Assembly (NCBI GenBank): GCA_947626825.1
Contig: CANQTM010000012.1
Location: forward strand, 1 to 42,664
DNA length: 42,664 nt
Source: an uncultured Bacilli bacterium
GTDB lineage: Bacteria > Bacillota_I > Bacilli_A > RFN20 > CAG-631
Reading direction: 5' to 3'
Positions 24,658 through 33,754 of the stretch are shown here, in pieces. Under the pieces are notes generated by a model. It made no database searches. It saw nothing but the letters and a program-made list of their open reading frames with translations, and was not told the DNA's origin. The stretch's first letter is position 1, and every line of letters starts with the position of its first letter. The position numbers and the translations under genes were made by a program.

Positions 24658-26895
24658 CTAACGATGACAATCTATACAAATAATTTTTTTGTTTTGTTCT
24701 TTAGCAATTTTAATACAATCATATGTTCCACCACGATTAATAGAATTACCATTATTATCAACAAGTGGCATTTCTTTGCCATCCCAAAGAGCAATTAGTA
24801 TTTGACATTTTTCAATAAGATATTTACTTGCTTCTAAATATGTAAATTGTGGATCAGATATTACTTTACAAACAACACATTGTGCAAGTAAATGACGCAT
24901 TTTTAATTCGTCATCTTTAGTAAATGGAAGGCCATGAAAAATAACATCTTGATGTGTTGATTCAATATATTGCTCAATTGGCATTGGTATATTTGCTTTA
25001 ACAGATAGGCCAAGTTCTAAAGCAACTTCAGTTATTAATTGATCGGCTCCATAAGCTAAACATGTTCTAACAACAACAGTGTTACTTTGACTATATTTTT
25101 CTAAGATGGTTCTAATTTTTTTCTTTAATTTATTTTTCTTTTCTTTAAAAAATCTATGACCGGTTCCAGCAATTTCTAAAATTTTATCATTACTTTCTTT
25201 ATAATTATAAATCTTTATATTACTATCAAATCTATTTAATAGTTTTAACATATTAGTAACCATTAGTTCATCTTTAGATTTTTCTTCACTTGATAATAAT
25301 TCATAAGGAACAAGATCTTTATGTATTTTTTTATTATTTCTTTCTTTATTAGTTTTATAATCAGTACCATATTTCCATCCTAAAGCTAGTTTTTCTTTGA
25401 CCCAACGAACATGTTCTTCACGACATAGAAATTCGATATTATTTTTATAATTTGTTTTTATTTGATTAAAATCATCTACTATAGGATAATCTAAATCTTT
25501 TCTACTAAATAAACAATTAATTTGTTCAAGTTTATATGCATATGATTTAGCTTGTTCGATATTTGAAAGTTTAAATTCAAGGTCAAGATTTCCAAAGTCT
25601 TCACTAATATATTCATTTGTTAATGATAAACAATGTTCATTAAAACTTGAATGAATCTTTTTAGCTAGTTCACAAATACTTATAAAATTATCATCTGAAC
25701 CTAGTGTTTGTGCTCTTTTTTTCTTTTTAATTTCTTTTGTAATAATATTTATTTTTAAAGATGAACTAATAAAACTTTTTAAATTATTTAAAAATGTACC
25801 ATCATGAAATTCAAGATAATTTTTATTGTATTTATTTTCAATAAGATAAGAATCAAATGTATAACATAAATTTAAATTGTTATCAGAAATTTCAAGTTGA
25901 AAATCATAAGCTAAAGGTGCTTTTTTACTAATTTTACCATAGGCATAACGATCAAAGCATTGTAGTTCATCACATAATATTAATAAATATGATAATGGAT
26001 GCTCATTAATATCAATACTATGGCTATTTAGAATATCATATTTATTTAAACTATTATGAAGTAGAATAGCAGTCAAAGCATCTAAATATTGTTGATCGAA
26101 ATCATTTTTTTGTTTTGAAATAAACATTTTTGCCAAAATAATGGCACTAAAATAAGCGTGATCTAAAAATTTTGGTTGTTTAATAATACGTGTTGTTAGT
26201 AAACGTGTAATATCTTTTATATCATACCCTTCTCTTAAATGTATACCATAGGCTAATAAATCATTATATGTTTTAAATTTAATAGCATTAGGAAGATATT
26301 TTTCTAAAAAAGAAAGATTATTTTTTTCAATTTTTATAAATTTTTTAAAATTTCCATAAGAAACATAAGGGTTATTTTTATTATCTTTACCCCATAAATC
26401 TTGAATATATATTTTTATTTGTTCATGAACAAGTTCAAAAGGATAACCAATATCATGAAATAATGAAACCAATCCCCAAAATTTTAAAAAATTAAAAGTG
26501 GCATTTGTATTGTTTTTTAATTTATAAAATGAAAGATAAGATTTCCTAAAAGAACTATCAAAAGCATAAATGACTAGTCCTATGGCAAAGACATAAACAG
26601 AATGCGAATAATGATCACGATGTTTGGCTAACAATTCACCTGAATGATATTCATGATCTGATAATGTTTCAAGTAATATTTTAGTATTATCGTAACCTTG
26701 TCCAAAAAGATTGAAGATTTCTGAAAAACAAAAATAAACTGAAAAAGCATCATCTTTTTTTCCAGATTGTAAAAACTTTTTTAATGATAATTGTAAACAT
26801 AATATATCAGTTTTTGATATTTTTTGTTTTATATTATCACTCATATTAAGCATCTTAAAAAAATTATCTACTAATTCATAAAGTCTTTTCATCAT
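24658..26895 (-). CDS. HD hydrolase - RyR - SLOG multidomain protein, putative nucleotide-signal sensor/effector
   Basis: A 745-residue protein with three recognisable modules. Residues about 85-330 are an HD-type metal-hydrolase domain (HRDHYSHSV at 92-100, HD 147-148 in LFHDIGYP, later LLHN and LCDELQ). Residues about 485-555 are a prokaryotic RyR domain: EEHVRWVKEKLALGWKYG, then HKDLVPYELLSSEEKSKDE. Residues about 571-745 are a SLOG-superfamily Rossmann domain: AGTGHRFF, CLAYGADQLITEVALELG, IPMPIEQYIE, LIALWDGKE and the GGTYD loop. RyR and SLOG domains are proposed ligand-binding modules in nucleotide-centric conflict systems, and HD domains hydrolyse nucleotides or cyclic dinucleotides. 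The start is ATG 26895 with AGGGG at 26907-26903. The gene is divergent from a TIR gene, suggesting a shared signal. The role as sensor or effector is inferred. Confidence 0.8.
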   Translation of the reverse strand: MMKRLYELVDNFFKMLNMSDNIKQKISKTDILCLQLSLKKFLQSGKKDDAFSVYFCFSEIFNLFGQGYDNTKILLETLSDHEYHSGELLAKHRDHYSHSVYVFAIGLVIYAFDSSFRKSYLSFYKLKNNTNATFNFLKFWGLVSLFHDIGYPFELVHEQIKIYIQDLWGKDNKNNPYVSYGNFKKFIKIEKNNLSFLEKYLPNAIKFKTYNDLLAYGIHLREGYDIKDITRLLTTRIIKQPKFLDHAYFSAIILAKMFISKQKNDFDQQYLDALTAILLHNSLNKYDILNSHSIDINEHPLSYLLILCDELQCFDRYAYGKISKKAPLAYDFQLEISDNNLNLCYTFDSYLIENKYNKNYLEFHDGTFLNNLKSFISSSLKINIITKEIKKKKRAQTLGSDDNFISICELAKKIHSSFNEHCLSLTNEYISEDFGNLDLEFKLSNIEQAKSYAYKLEQINCLFSRKDLDYPIVDDFNQIKTNYKNNIEFLCREEHVRWVKEKLALGWKYGTDYKTNKERNNKKIHKDLVPYELLSSEEKSKDELMVTNMLKLLNRFDSNIKIYNYKESNDKILEIAGTGHRFFKEKKNKLKKKIRTILEKYSQSNTVVVRTCLAYGADQLITEVALELGLSVKANIPMPIEQYIESTHQDVIFHGLPFTKDDELKMRHLLAQCVVCKVISDPQFTYLEASKYLIEKCQILIALWDGKEMPLVDNNGNSINRGGTYDCIKIAKEQNKKIICIDCHR

Positions 26896-26910
26896 ATGAA
26901 GTCCCCTTTG

Positions 26911-26933
26911 AAATTAAAAAAATGTTTTAATTT
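26911..26933. promoter_or_regulatory. Leader stem-loop of the HD-RyR-SLOG gene
   Basis: AAATTAAAA (26911-26919) and TTTTAATTT (26925-26933) form a 9-bp AT stem just upstream of the ribosome site. Confidence 0.35.
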
Positions 26934-26953
26934 TTGCTAATTATGATGAAAAA

Positions 26954-26982
26954 AGTATACTTTTAATTATTTTCTTTGTCAA
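26954..26982 (-). promoter_or_regulatory. Consensus promoter of the HD-RyR-SLOG gene
   Basis: On the minus strand a perfect TTGACA (26982-26977) and TATACT (26959-26954) are exactly 17 bp apart. It is one of the two best promoter matches in the window. Confidence 0.85.
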
Positions 26983-26987
26983 GTAAG

Positions 26988-27005
26988 ATAATTGTTTACA
27001 ATTAT
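26988..27005. promoter_or_regulatory. Perfect 18-bp palindrome in the divergent control region (candidate operator)
   Basis: ATAATTGT-TT-ACAATTAT has 8-bp perfect arms and lies 6 bp upstream of the minus-strand -35. It is the natural place for a dimeric regulator acting on the HD-RyR-SLOG promoter. Confidence 0.5.
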
Positions 27006-27031
27006 GTTTATTTTAGCAAAGTAAATAAATC

Positions 27032-27051
27032 ATTTCAATAATTTTTGAAAT
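27032..27051. promoter_or_regulatory. Second inverted repeat, upstream of the TIR promoter
   Basis: ATTTCAA (27032-27038) and TTGAAAT (27045-27051) are perfect arms with a 6-bp centre, ending 8 bp before the TIR-gene -35. Confidence 0.4.
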
Positions 27052-27059
27052 AAAAAATA

Positions 27060-27088
27060 TTTACATATGTTCTTAAAAATAATATAAT
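27060..27088 (+). promoter_or_regulatory. Promoter of the TIR-led operon
   Basis: TTTACA (27060-27065) and TATAAT (27083-27088) are 17 bp apart, 38 bp before the chosen ATG. Confidence 0.8.
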
Positions 27089-27126
27089 TTTGTTGAGAAA
27101 TGATGAAAATTGTAGGAGAGTTTATT

Positions 27127-28233
27127 ATGGGAACACCACTAACTATGTTTGATAAAGTTAGTTTTGATTTAAAAAATGATAATTTTTTATTTGTCAGTTA
27201 TTCACATTTAGATGATACAGCAGTTTATGAAATCTTAAATAGTTTATATGATAGTCATGTCAATTATTGGTATGATACAAAACTACGTGTTGGTGATGAA
27301 TGGGATAATGTTGTCAATAATATTATTAATAACATCCATTGTGTTGGAACTCTTTTCTTTTTAAGCAAAAATTATATCAAAAGTGATTCTTGTAAAAAAG
27401 AATATGAGACAATTAAAAAATTAAATCATTTAGTCATTCCTATTTTATTAGAAGGAGAAAATGTTAATAGTTTATATAATAATTTAAATAAAAATGAAAT
27501 TGCTATAGATAAAACTGCTGAAGATTTTTTATTTAAAGATAATGTTTTATTTTATAAATATCAAAAAGATTCAATAGATAAAATATTAATTACTTTGCGA
27601 GAAAAGACTAAAAGAGTTATTAATGATAAAAGTGGCTTAATTCAAATATTACTTGAAAAGAAAATAACATATAATCAAAACAATTTTTATCTTTTAAATT
27701 TTGGCTTATTTCCCCAAAATAATCCACTTACTTTAAATCGCTATGCCAATGATAGAATCATTGAAGATGAATATTCATTAAAATATTATGGCTGTAAAAA
27801 AGATAACAAATTTTATCCTTTTGAACAAATAGCGTGGAAAATATTAGATGTTGATGAACAAGATGTTTATTTAATTTCAAATAATTGTTTTTTAGCTGCT
27901 TATGGTAATAAAAATGATATTTTAAAGGTTTTAAATGATTTTTATAATGTAGCTTTTAATGATATTGAAAAAGAAAATATTTCTTTAAGTTATTTAGATT
28001 ATCAAACATATCAAAAATATTATGATCAAATTGCCAATCAAAATTATGAATTTAGTAAATTGTATCTTACTAATTATCCATATTTTAAAAATATTTTTTG
28101 GATTGTTAAAGATGATAAAGTTTTATTAATGAATAATGATTTAACTAATATTGTTGATATTGTTAATAATTATGAAGATGTTATAGCTGGCATATTACCA
28201 ATAATCAAAATAAAAATAAATTACATAAAGTGA
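27127..28233 (+). CDS. TIR domain protein with C-terminal DUF6273-like domain
   Basis: The start at 27127 (368 residues) is set by AGGAG at 27113-27117; an earlier in-frame ATG at 27100 has no site. Residues about 18-135 are a TIR domain: FLFVSYSHLDD (strand A and box 1), WYDTKLRVGDEW (BB loop), LFFLSKNYIKSDSCKKEYE with Glu 92 in the place of the catalytic glutamate of NAD-cleaving TIRs, and LVIPILLEG. Residues about 190-365 look like a DUF6273-type beta domain (PFEQIAWKILDVD, DVYLISNNCF, LTNYPYF). Bacterial TIR domains hydrolyse NAD or make cyclic ADP-ribose signals. It is the first gene of the island operon. Enzymatic activity is likely but unproven. Confidence 0.85.
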   Translation: MGTPLTMFDKVSFDLKNDNFLFVSYSHLDDTAVYEILNSLYDSHVNYWYDTKLRVGDEWDNVVNNIINNIHCVGTLFFLSKNYIKSDSCKKEYETIKKLNHLVIPILLEGENVNSLYNNLNKNEIAIDKTAEDFLFKDNVLFYKYQKDSIDKILITLREKTKRVINDKSGLIQILLEKKITYNQNNFYLLNFGLFPQNNPLTLNRYANDRIIEDEYSLKYYGCKKDNKFYPFEQIAWKILDVDEQDVYLISNNCFLAAYGNKNDILKVLNDFYNVAFNDIEKENISLSYLDYQTYQKYYDQIANQNYEFSKLYLTNYPYFKNIFWIVKDDKVLLMNNDLTNIVDIVNNYEDVIAGILPIIKIKINYIK

Positions 28234-28261
28234 TTTAGATATAAAGAAAGGGATGGATATT

Positions 28262-30394
28262 ATGAGCGTTGTAATGGATAAAAATGTATTAAATGATATT
28301 TTGGCAGATGTAAATGAAAATAAAGATTCTATTTTTAAAACATATAAGCCAAAGGGTGAAATTGCTGATGCAATTTTAAACAAGTTTCTAGAAAGAGGTA
28401 AAAAAAGAGGCCAAAAATTGTTTTATTTATCTGATACTAATAAAAAATCAGGTTTATTAAGTGTAGCCCAAGGATTGGTATCATTAACTCTTATTTTACA
28501 AATGGAAGATTTAAAATCTGAAAATATCAATAATGATTGTAAAATTGCACTTGGTCAAAATATTCTTGAAATGTTGCGTTTAATTGGTTATGAAGATGAA
28601 AATAGTGAACTTCATTTTTATGCGACACCATTTGTTGATGAAAAAGAACAAAATATTAATGATGACGATGAAGAAGATGATGATGAAACTATTAATTATT
28701 ATGATTATGACTATGTTGATGCTATTTGTAAAACAATGCAAGCCATTATTGAATGTCGTGAATTAATATCTATTGCCATTGATGATAATAATGAAATTGG
28801 CATTTATAGTATAATGCAATCAATTAATAATGATGTTAAAAATCAAAATATATACAACAAAACTTTTGTTAATCAATTAAAATCAGATAAGGATTTAGTT
28901 AATGTTTTAGAAAATTGTTTAACAAAAAGTATTGATAGATTATTAAAATTAAAGATTAACAATGTAAGTGATATTAAAAATGTTGTTATTGGTAATGTTA
29001 GTTATGATATTAATTGTATTGGTTGGAACTTTACAAATCAAAATTATAGTTCTAATGCCTTAACACCATCATTATTTTTCACTTATTGTTGTACACAAGC
29101 CTACATGACTTTTTATAAAAATTTCGTAGATGCACTTAATCATTGGCGAAATAATATTCCAATTGAAGAAAATAATTTAAAATTAGTAAGAGATTATAAC
29201 TACATTATTAAATATCAAAAACTAATTGATGAGTTTAGAAATGCAGTTCGATCTTGTGGACTATATCTTGATGAAAAAATTAAGAATTTAGATTTACGTA
29301 GTAAATTTTTAGGTCTTGATTATTCCGTTGTTGATATGAATGAAATTAAAAATAGCACTACTAATAATGCTTTATTTAATTCAATATTTGCTGTTGCTAT
29401 TTTAATTGGTAGTGGTACATCAGATCTTTATGAAGAAGCTAAAGCTATTGAAAATAGACGTTATTTTGAATGGCTACAATCAATCATGCAAAATATTTAT
29501 GAATCTTATTGTGATTTATTATCAATTAGAAAAGATTATGCTATTTCACAATATATATTAAACTTCAATGAAATGTTTCCAGCTGATTTAGCAGAATTTG
29601 CAAATTATTTAAGAAAACAAAGAATACAAGTTTTATCAATTGTTCCTACAATGACTCGTGTTTATAACATGGTTAGTACATATTTAATTAATTATCCTCA
29701 AAAACAAATGGGCGATTATTTAATTTTATTAATGAATAATCGTCGACTTGATAATAATGGCAATCCTGAATGGTCTTGGGATCGTGATAACTATGATGTT
29801 AATATAAATACTATTTATATTGGTGCTATTTATGATTTTTATTTATATTATGAAAATTTTGAACGTCAATATATTGAAACTGATAGAACAATTTCAGAAC
29901 TTAACCAAAAAATTCGTGATAAGGAATTAGAAGGTGAAGAAAAACTATCTTTACAAGCGCAAAAACATTTAAGTGAAATTGCTAAACTAAATGAAGAGAA
30001 AAAACAAATAAATGATGAAAAAGAAAATACACCTTTAAATTTAGCTATTAGAAATTTAATTCACGAAGAAATGTCCAAAGAATTATATTCATCTTTATAT
30101 AAAATATTTGATGAAGTTAGTGAATATTTATGTCAAAAAGATAAACCATTTATGTATGGCTTAGATAACAGTGAATCAAAAGAAAGCATTTTTGCAAATA
30201 AATTGGCTTTAATGTTGTTTAGTTATTTTAGATCTACTTTAGTTAAAGATGTAGCAGAAGTTAAAAAAGAAGCTCCTTATATAGATGATAAAGTATATCA
30301 ATCAATTATTAGAAAATTATGTTATGAATTAGTTAAAAATGTAGAGAATTTATCTAAAGAAATTAGAAAAGAAATCAATACAAATGGTAACTAA
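28262..30394 (+). CDS. Large helical protein of unknown function, second gene of the island operon
   Basis: I take the ATG at 28262 (710 residues), because the site AAAGGG at about 28248-28253 is too close to the in-frame ATG at 28253. No known domain is recognised. Visible features: a helical N-terminal part with SGLLSVAQGLVSLTLILQ (about 60-77), an acidic block of Asp/Glu at about 131-142, a GWNFTN/ALTPSLFFTYCC segment that recalls alpha-toroid proteins without proving it, a YPQKQMGDYLILLMN segment, and a charged coiled coil near 545-595. No signal peptide or membrane helix. It lies 28 bp after the TIR gene and 21 bp before the ATPase, so it is probably a core subunit of the system. Confidence 0.75.
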   Translation: MSVVMDKNVLNDILADVNENKDSIFKTYKPKGEIADAILNKFLERGKKRGQKLFYLSDTNKKSGLLSVAQGLVSLTLILQMEDLKSENINNDCKIALGQNILEMLRLIGYEDENSELHFYATPFVDEKEQNINDDDEEDDDETINYYDYDYVDAICKTMQAIIECRELISIAIDDNNEIGIYSIMQSINNDVKNQNIYNKTFVNQLKSDKDLVNVLENCLTKSIDRLLKLKINNVSDIKNVVIGNVSYDINCIGWNFTNQNYSSNALTPSLFFTYCCTQAYMTFYKNFVDALNHWRNNIPIEENNLKLVRDYNYIIKYQKLIDEFRNAVRSCGLYLDEKIKNLDLRSKFLGLDYSVVDMNEIKNSTTNNALFNSIFAVAILIGSGTSDLYEEAKAIENRRYFEWLQSIMQNIYESYCDLLSIRKDYAISQYILNFNEMFPADLAEFANYLRKQRIQVLSIVPTMTRVYNMVSTYLINYPQKQMGDYLILLMNNRRLDNNGNPEWSWDRDNYDVNINTIYIGAIYDFYLYYENFERQYIETDRTISELNQKIRDKELEGEEKLSLQAQKHLSEIAKLNEEKKQINDEKENTPLNLAIRNLIHEEMSKELYSSLYKIFDEVSEYLCQKDKPFMYGLDNSESKESIFANKLALMLFSYFRSTLVKDVAEVKKEAPYIDDKVYQSIIRKLCYELVKNVENLSKEIRKEINTNGN

Positions 30395-30415
30395 GAAAGG
30401 AAGAATTAAAACAAT

Positions 30416-31363
30416 ATGGATAAAGAATTATTAACAATTTCCTATTTTTCATACAAAGGTGGTTCTGGTAGAAGTTCACTTGCTTATAATACAATTCCTT
30501 TTTTAGTTGAAGAATTAAATGCTACTCCTGAACATCCTCTTATCATTGTTGATTTAGATGTTGACAGTGCTGGTTTATCATTTTTACTTGCTTCTGATCT
30601 TTTAGATAAAAATGATAAAATTCAATATATAACAACTAATGATCTTGTAGATTTACATAAGAAAAATTTATTCGATGAATATGAATATATATATGCTCAA
30701 CATGATAGTTTTAGCCAAATGCCATTAAAAAGAATTTTTTATCCAATTGGTAATGCTTTTGGCTTTGAAGGAGTAGAAGGTAATGAAGCAATTTTATTTA
30801 TACCTGCAAATCCTAAAGATAATGTTAGTAAGTTTGATGAATCAGGTAATGATCGCATTGAAAAATTTATTGAGGCAATGAGAAACTATAATGCTGCTGC
30901 AATTATTTTTGATATGCCTTCAGGTGATCAACTTCTTGGTAAAATTGTCATGCAAGAATGTAATAAAGTCGTTTTGTGTTTAAGAATTACTTATCAACAT
31001 AGAATGGGTACTAAAGAATATTTAAAAAGAAATTTAAATAGTATTGAAGGAATAACATTTATTCCAGTACCAAATGCTGTTCCTCAAGAAAAAATTCTCA
31101 TTAATGATCGTATAGTAGATTTTGATGTCATTAAAGAAGATATTCGTAACTCATTGACTGAAGTTATTAGCAATCAAACAGGAAACTATTGTGATTTTGG
31201 TATGTTTGATGATGGCTATTTTGGTGTTAATGAAGTTCAAAGATTTAAATTTTATGAAGGTATTTTATTTAGAGATGTTAAAAAGAATTTAAAATTATCT
31301 GATGATGAAATGAAGGCTTATGACGCTTATCAAAGAGTCGCTAGAATAATTGCAAAGGACTAA
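30416..31363 (+). CDS. Deviant Walker ATPase of the KGGxGRS (SIMIBI/ParA-like) class
   Basis: A 315-residue P-loop protein. The nucleotide motif KGGSGRSS (14-21) keeps the signature Lys 14 of MinD/ParA ATPases but has Arg 19 where the usual GK-T/S lysine would be. The strand PLIIVDLDVDSAGLSFLL (Walker A-prime) and AAIIFDMPSGDQ (Walker B) follow. The opening ISYFSYKGGSGRS is the FxSYKGGxGRS signature of a P-loop family often encoded beside TIR and TPR proteins in bacterial signalling and conflict loci. A membrane or partner switch driven by ATP-dependent dimerisation is inferred. Ribosome site AAGGAAG; the next gene starts 3 bp after the stop. Confidence 0.82.
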   Translation: MDKELLTISYFSYKGGSGRSSLAYNTIPFLVEELNATPEHPLIIVDLDVDSAGLSFLLASDLLDKNDKIQYITTNDLVDLHKKNLFDEYEYIYAQHDSFSQMPLKRIFYPIGNAFGFEGVEGNEAILFIPANPKDNVSKFDESGNDRIEKFIEAMRNYNAAAIIFDMPSGDQLLGKIVMQECNKVVLCLRITYQHRMGTKEYLKRNLNSIEGITFIPVPNAVPQEKILINDRIVDFDVIKEDIRNSLTEVISNQTGNYCDFGMFDDGYFGVNEVQRFKFYEGILFRDVKKNLKLSDDEMKAYDAYQRVARIIAKD

Positions 31364-31366
31364 AAT

Positions 31367-33754
31367 ATGGATACAATTACTATTAATGAAAAACCAACTC
31401 TTACTTTAGAAGAGACTATTGTTGAAGTAAATAAAATACCTGATGTCGATGTTAGAAATTTTATCTTTATGCATGATCAAAATAGATTACGTTTTTTACA
31501 AAAATATCGTAATTTAAATGCTTATTTAAACAATTTATTAATTATTTCTTTTATGTATGTTTATGGGAAATATTTATATTGGAAAAAAAATAAATCAAAA
31601 AATCTAAAAACTAATAATGATTTAAAAAAGTCATCTAATTTTATGAGAATCATCACTTCTTTTGAAAAATTATATTATGACTTTAATCTTTCGTATGAGT
31701 TTATAGAAAATATGTTAAATGATATTCAAATACTATTAATAAGTAATGAATCAACTAAGTTAATGGAAGAACTTGATATTTATGGTGATTTTAAAACATC
31801 TAAATATTTTTCAACTATTATTAGAGTTGCCAAATTAGGTCGAATGTCAATTAGAAATCAAGAAACTAATATTGGTTATTTACGTTTCCTTTTAGTTAAG
31901 TCTTTAGAAATGATGCCATTTTTATTAAATATTGATATTGAACATAGCAATATTAATCTTAATTTTGTCAATGGCGATAATCAAACTAATTTTCAAAAAT
32001 TAGTAGTAACAAAAACTGAAATATCATCATATGATTTTGATATGAATTTTGCTTTTTTACATATTAAAGAAAGTGAACAATATTATTATTTAGAAACAAT
32101 TACTCAAAGAGAAATCAAAAATTTTGGTTCATCAGAAGAATATTTTGTTTTAACTTATGCTGCAATTGGCAAATTTGCTGAAAGTGATGAAGAAATAAAT
32201 GGGCGAAATCTATATGTTTTAGTTCGTGGTGAGGGCTCTAAAGTTGTTGAAGATATAAAAAACCTTTATATTTTCGAAGATAAGGATGGTGTAGACGGCT
32301 TTCGCCATAAAATATTTCCCTTTATAAATAGCAGTCGTATTGTTGCAACTAATCTAATTAAAGATTTCAATGCTATTAATTTTAGATATATTCGTATTTT
32401 AGCATTAGCAATTTCAGATGTTTTAGATGATAGTGGTAAACGTTATCTACATCAAATGTATTCTATTAGAAATGAATATAAAGCGATGTTTGTTACTAAT
32501 TTAGATGAAATAAATAAAGATAATTATTTAGAAAATGCTGATGATGAAGAAAGTGGTTATGGTTGGGATGTTGTTATTGCTACTTTATTAGTTGAAGAAA
32601 GTGCCACTAAACTTTTACAAGAATTATTTAAATATCGTCCTGAATATTTTGTTAAAATCATTAATAATTTGCAATATCGTTTTCGAGAAGAAGATTTTGA
32701 TGTTAATCAAATGATTCAAATTGCTAAACAACAAATTGATGAAGAAATTAATAATATTAAACTTAGAATGTATGGATCAAGAAATGGCTTGTCATTTAGA
32801 AAAATGGTTGTTAATGAAAACCAAGTTCGTGCAAAAATTCAAGCACTAGTTATTGTTAAAAAATTATCAGAATTAACATATGCTAATGAAAATGTTGATA
32901 TTACAACTAAATTTCCATTATCTATAAGTTCAAGAATTAAAATTGTTGATGAGATAGAGAATATGTATGATGAAGTTGGAAATATAGATACTTTAAAAAA
33001 TGGTTTACAAGTTTTAGTATGTCAAACTTTAAAAACGCTTTATTGTTTTTATCATGCTTTATTTGGCTATGCTAAAGAAAAATTGAAATTTGAAAAAGAA
33101 TCAGTCTTTAATATTTTAACTGCTAACGATGTCAATCTTTCTCAAAAAAATGCAAATTTAGCTTTTGATGAAATCATGAAAGAAAAAGTACATGAAATTA
33201 GTAATATTGCGAAAGATGATGTGCAATCAATTATGGTTAAAATTAAAGAACTTTGTAAAATTTGTGCCTTTCCAGATAATTACAATTCTTATAATGAATT
33301 ATTAAAGAAGATGTTAGGACGTGAATTTTTATTAAATTATGGTAACATTGCTTGTTTTGAAGACTGTTTTGAAGAACCTATTTATTCAAAATCAACCTTT
33401 GTAGCCTTAACTGAAAAAATTAAAAATGCCTTTTTGTATTTAAAAGATGGACATGTGGCTGGAACTAATACTTATGATGGAGTTATTTTCCCATATGTAG
33501 CATTTTTGGATTATACATCTAATACTAGAGATGGTTATGAAATAAATCATTTTTCAGTTGTTTCTAATAATAATGATGAAAAAGATATTAGAGTTATTTC
33601 AGAATATAAATATATTCCAAATCAAAGTTATTATTGTATTCCGAATAGATTTAGAAGCAATGATGAATTAAAATTGTGGATTGAACCAATTATAATTAAT
33701 TATAAATTTGTTGAAAGTGAAATGAATAATAATGACTCAAATAAAGAAAAATAA
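31367..33754 (+). CDS. 795-residue protein of unknown function, fourth gene of the island operon
   Basis: It has a good start (AAAGGACT then ATG, 31367) and no family I can name. The N-terminal ~240 residues are helical (DVRNFIFMHDQNRLRFLQKY). The middle (about 215-350) looks alpha/beta, with FAFLHIKESEQYYYLETI and GRNLYVLVRGEGSKVVEDI. A helical stretch (about 430-700) follows, and the last ~100 residues look beta-rich (DGVIFPYVAFLDYTS, YYCIPNRFRSNDELKLWI). No membrane segment or classical catalytic motif is visible. It starts 3 bp after the ATPase and overlaps the GNAT gene by 23 bp. It could be the recogniser or the effector of the system. Confidence 0.75.
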   Translation: MDTITINEKPTLTLEETIVEVNKIPDVDVRNFIFMHDQNRLRFLQKYRNLNAYLNNLLIISFMYVYGKYLYWKKNKSKNLKTNNDLKKSSNFMRIITSFEKLYYDFNLSYEFIENMLNDIQILLISNESTKLMEELDIYGDFKTSKYFSTIIRVAKLGRMSIRNQETNIGYLRFLLVKSLEMMPFLLNIDIEHSNINLNFVNGDNQTNFQKLVVTKTEISSYDFDMNFAFLHIKESEQYYYLETITQREIKNFGSSEEYFVLTYAAIGKFAESDEEINGRNLYVLVRGEGSKVVEDIKNLYIFEDKDGVDGFRHKIFPFINSSRIVATNLIKDFNAINFRYIRILALAISDVLDDSGKRYLHQMYSIRNEYKAMFVTNLDEINKDNYLENADDEESGYGWDVVIATLLVEESATKLLQELFKYRPEYFVKIINNLQYRFREEDFDVNQMIQIAKQQIDEEINNIKLRMYGSRNGLSFRKMVVNENQVRAKIQALVIVKKLSELTYANENVDITTKFPLSISSRIKIVDEIENMYDEVGNIDTLKNGLQVLVCQTLKTLYCFYHALFGYAKEKLKFEKESVFNILTANDVNLSQKNANLAFDEIMKEKVHEISNIAKDDVQSIMVKIKELCKICAFPDNYNSYNELLKKMLGREFLLNYGNIACFEDCFEEPIYSKSTFVALTEKIKNAFLYLKDGHVAGTNTYDGVIFPYVAFLDYTSNTRDGYEINHFSVVSNNNDEKDIRVISEYKYIPNQSYYCIPNRFRSNDELKLWIEPIIINYKFVESEMNNNDSNKEK

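Noticed and set aside
28584-28766. Met/Lys-rich 60-aa open frame inside the 710-aa gene
   Set aside because: A frame-shifted shadow of the acidic Asp/Glu block, with no ribosome site.
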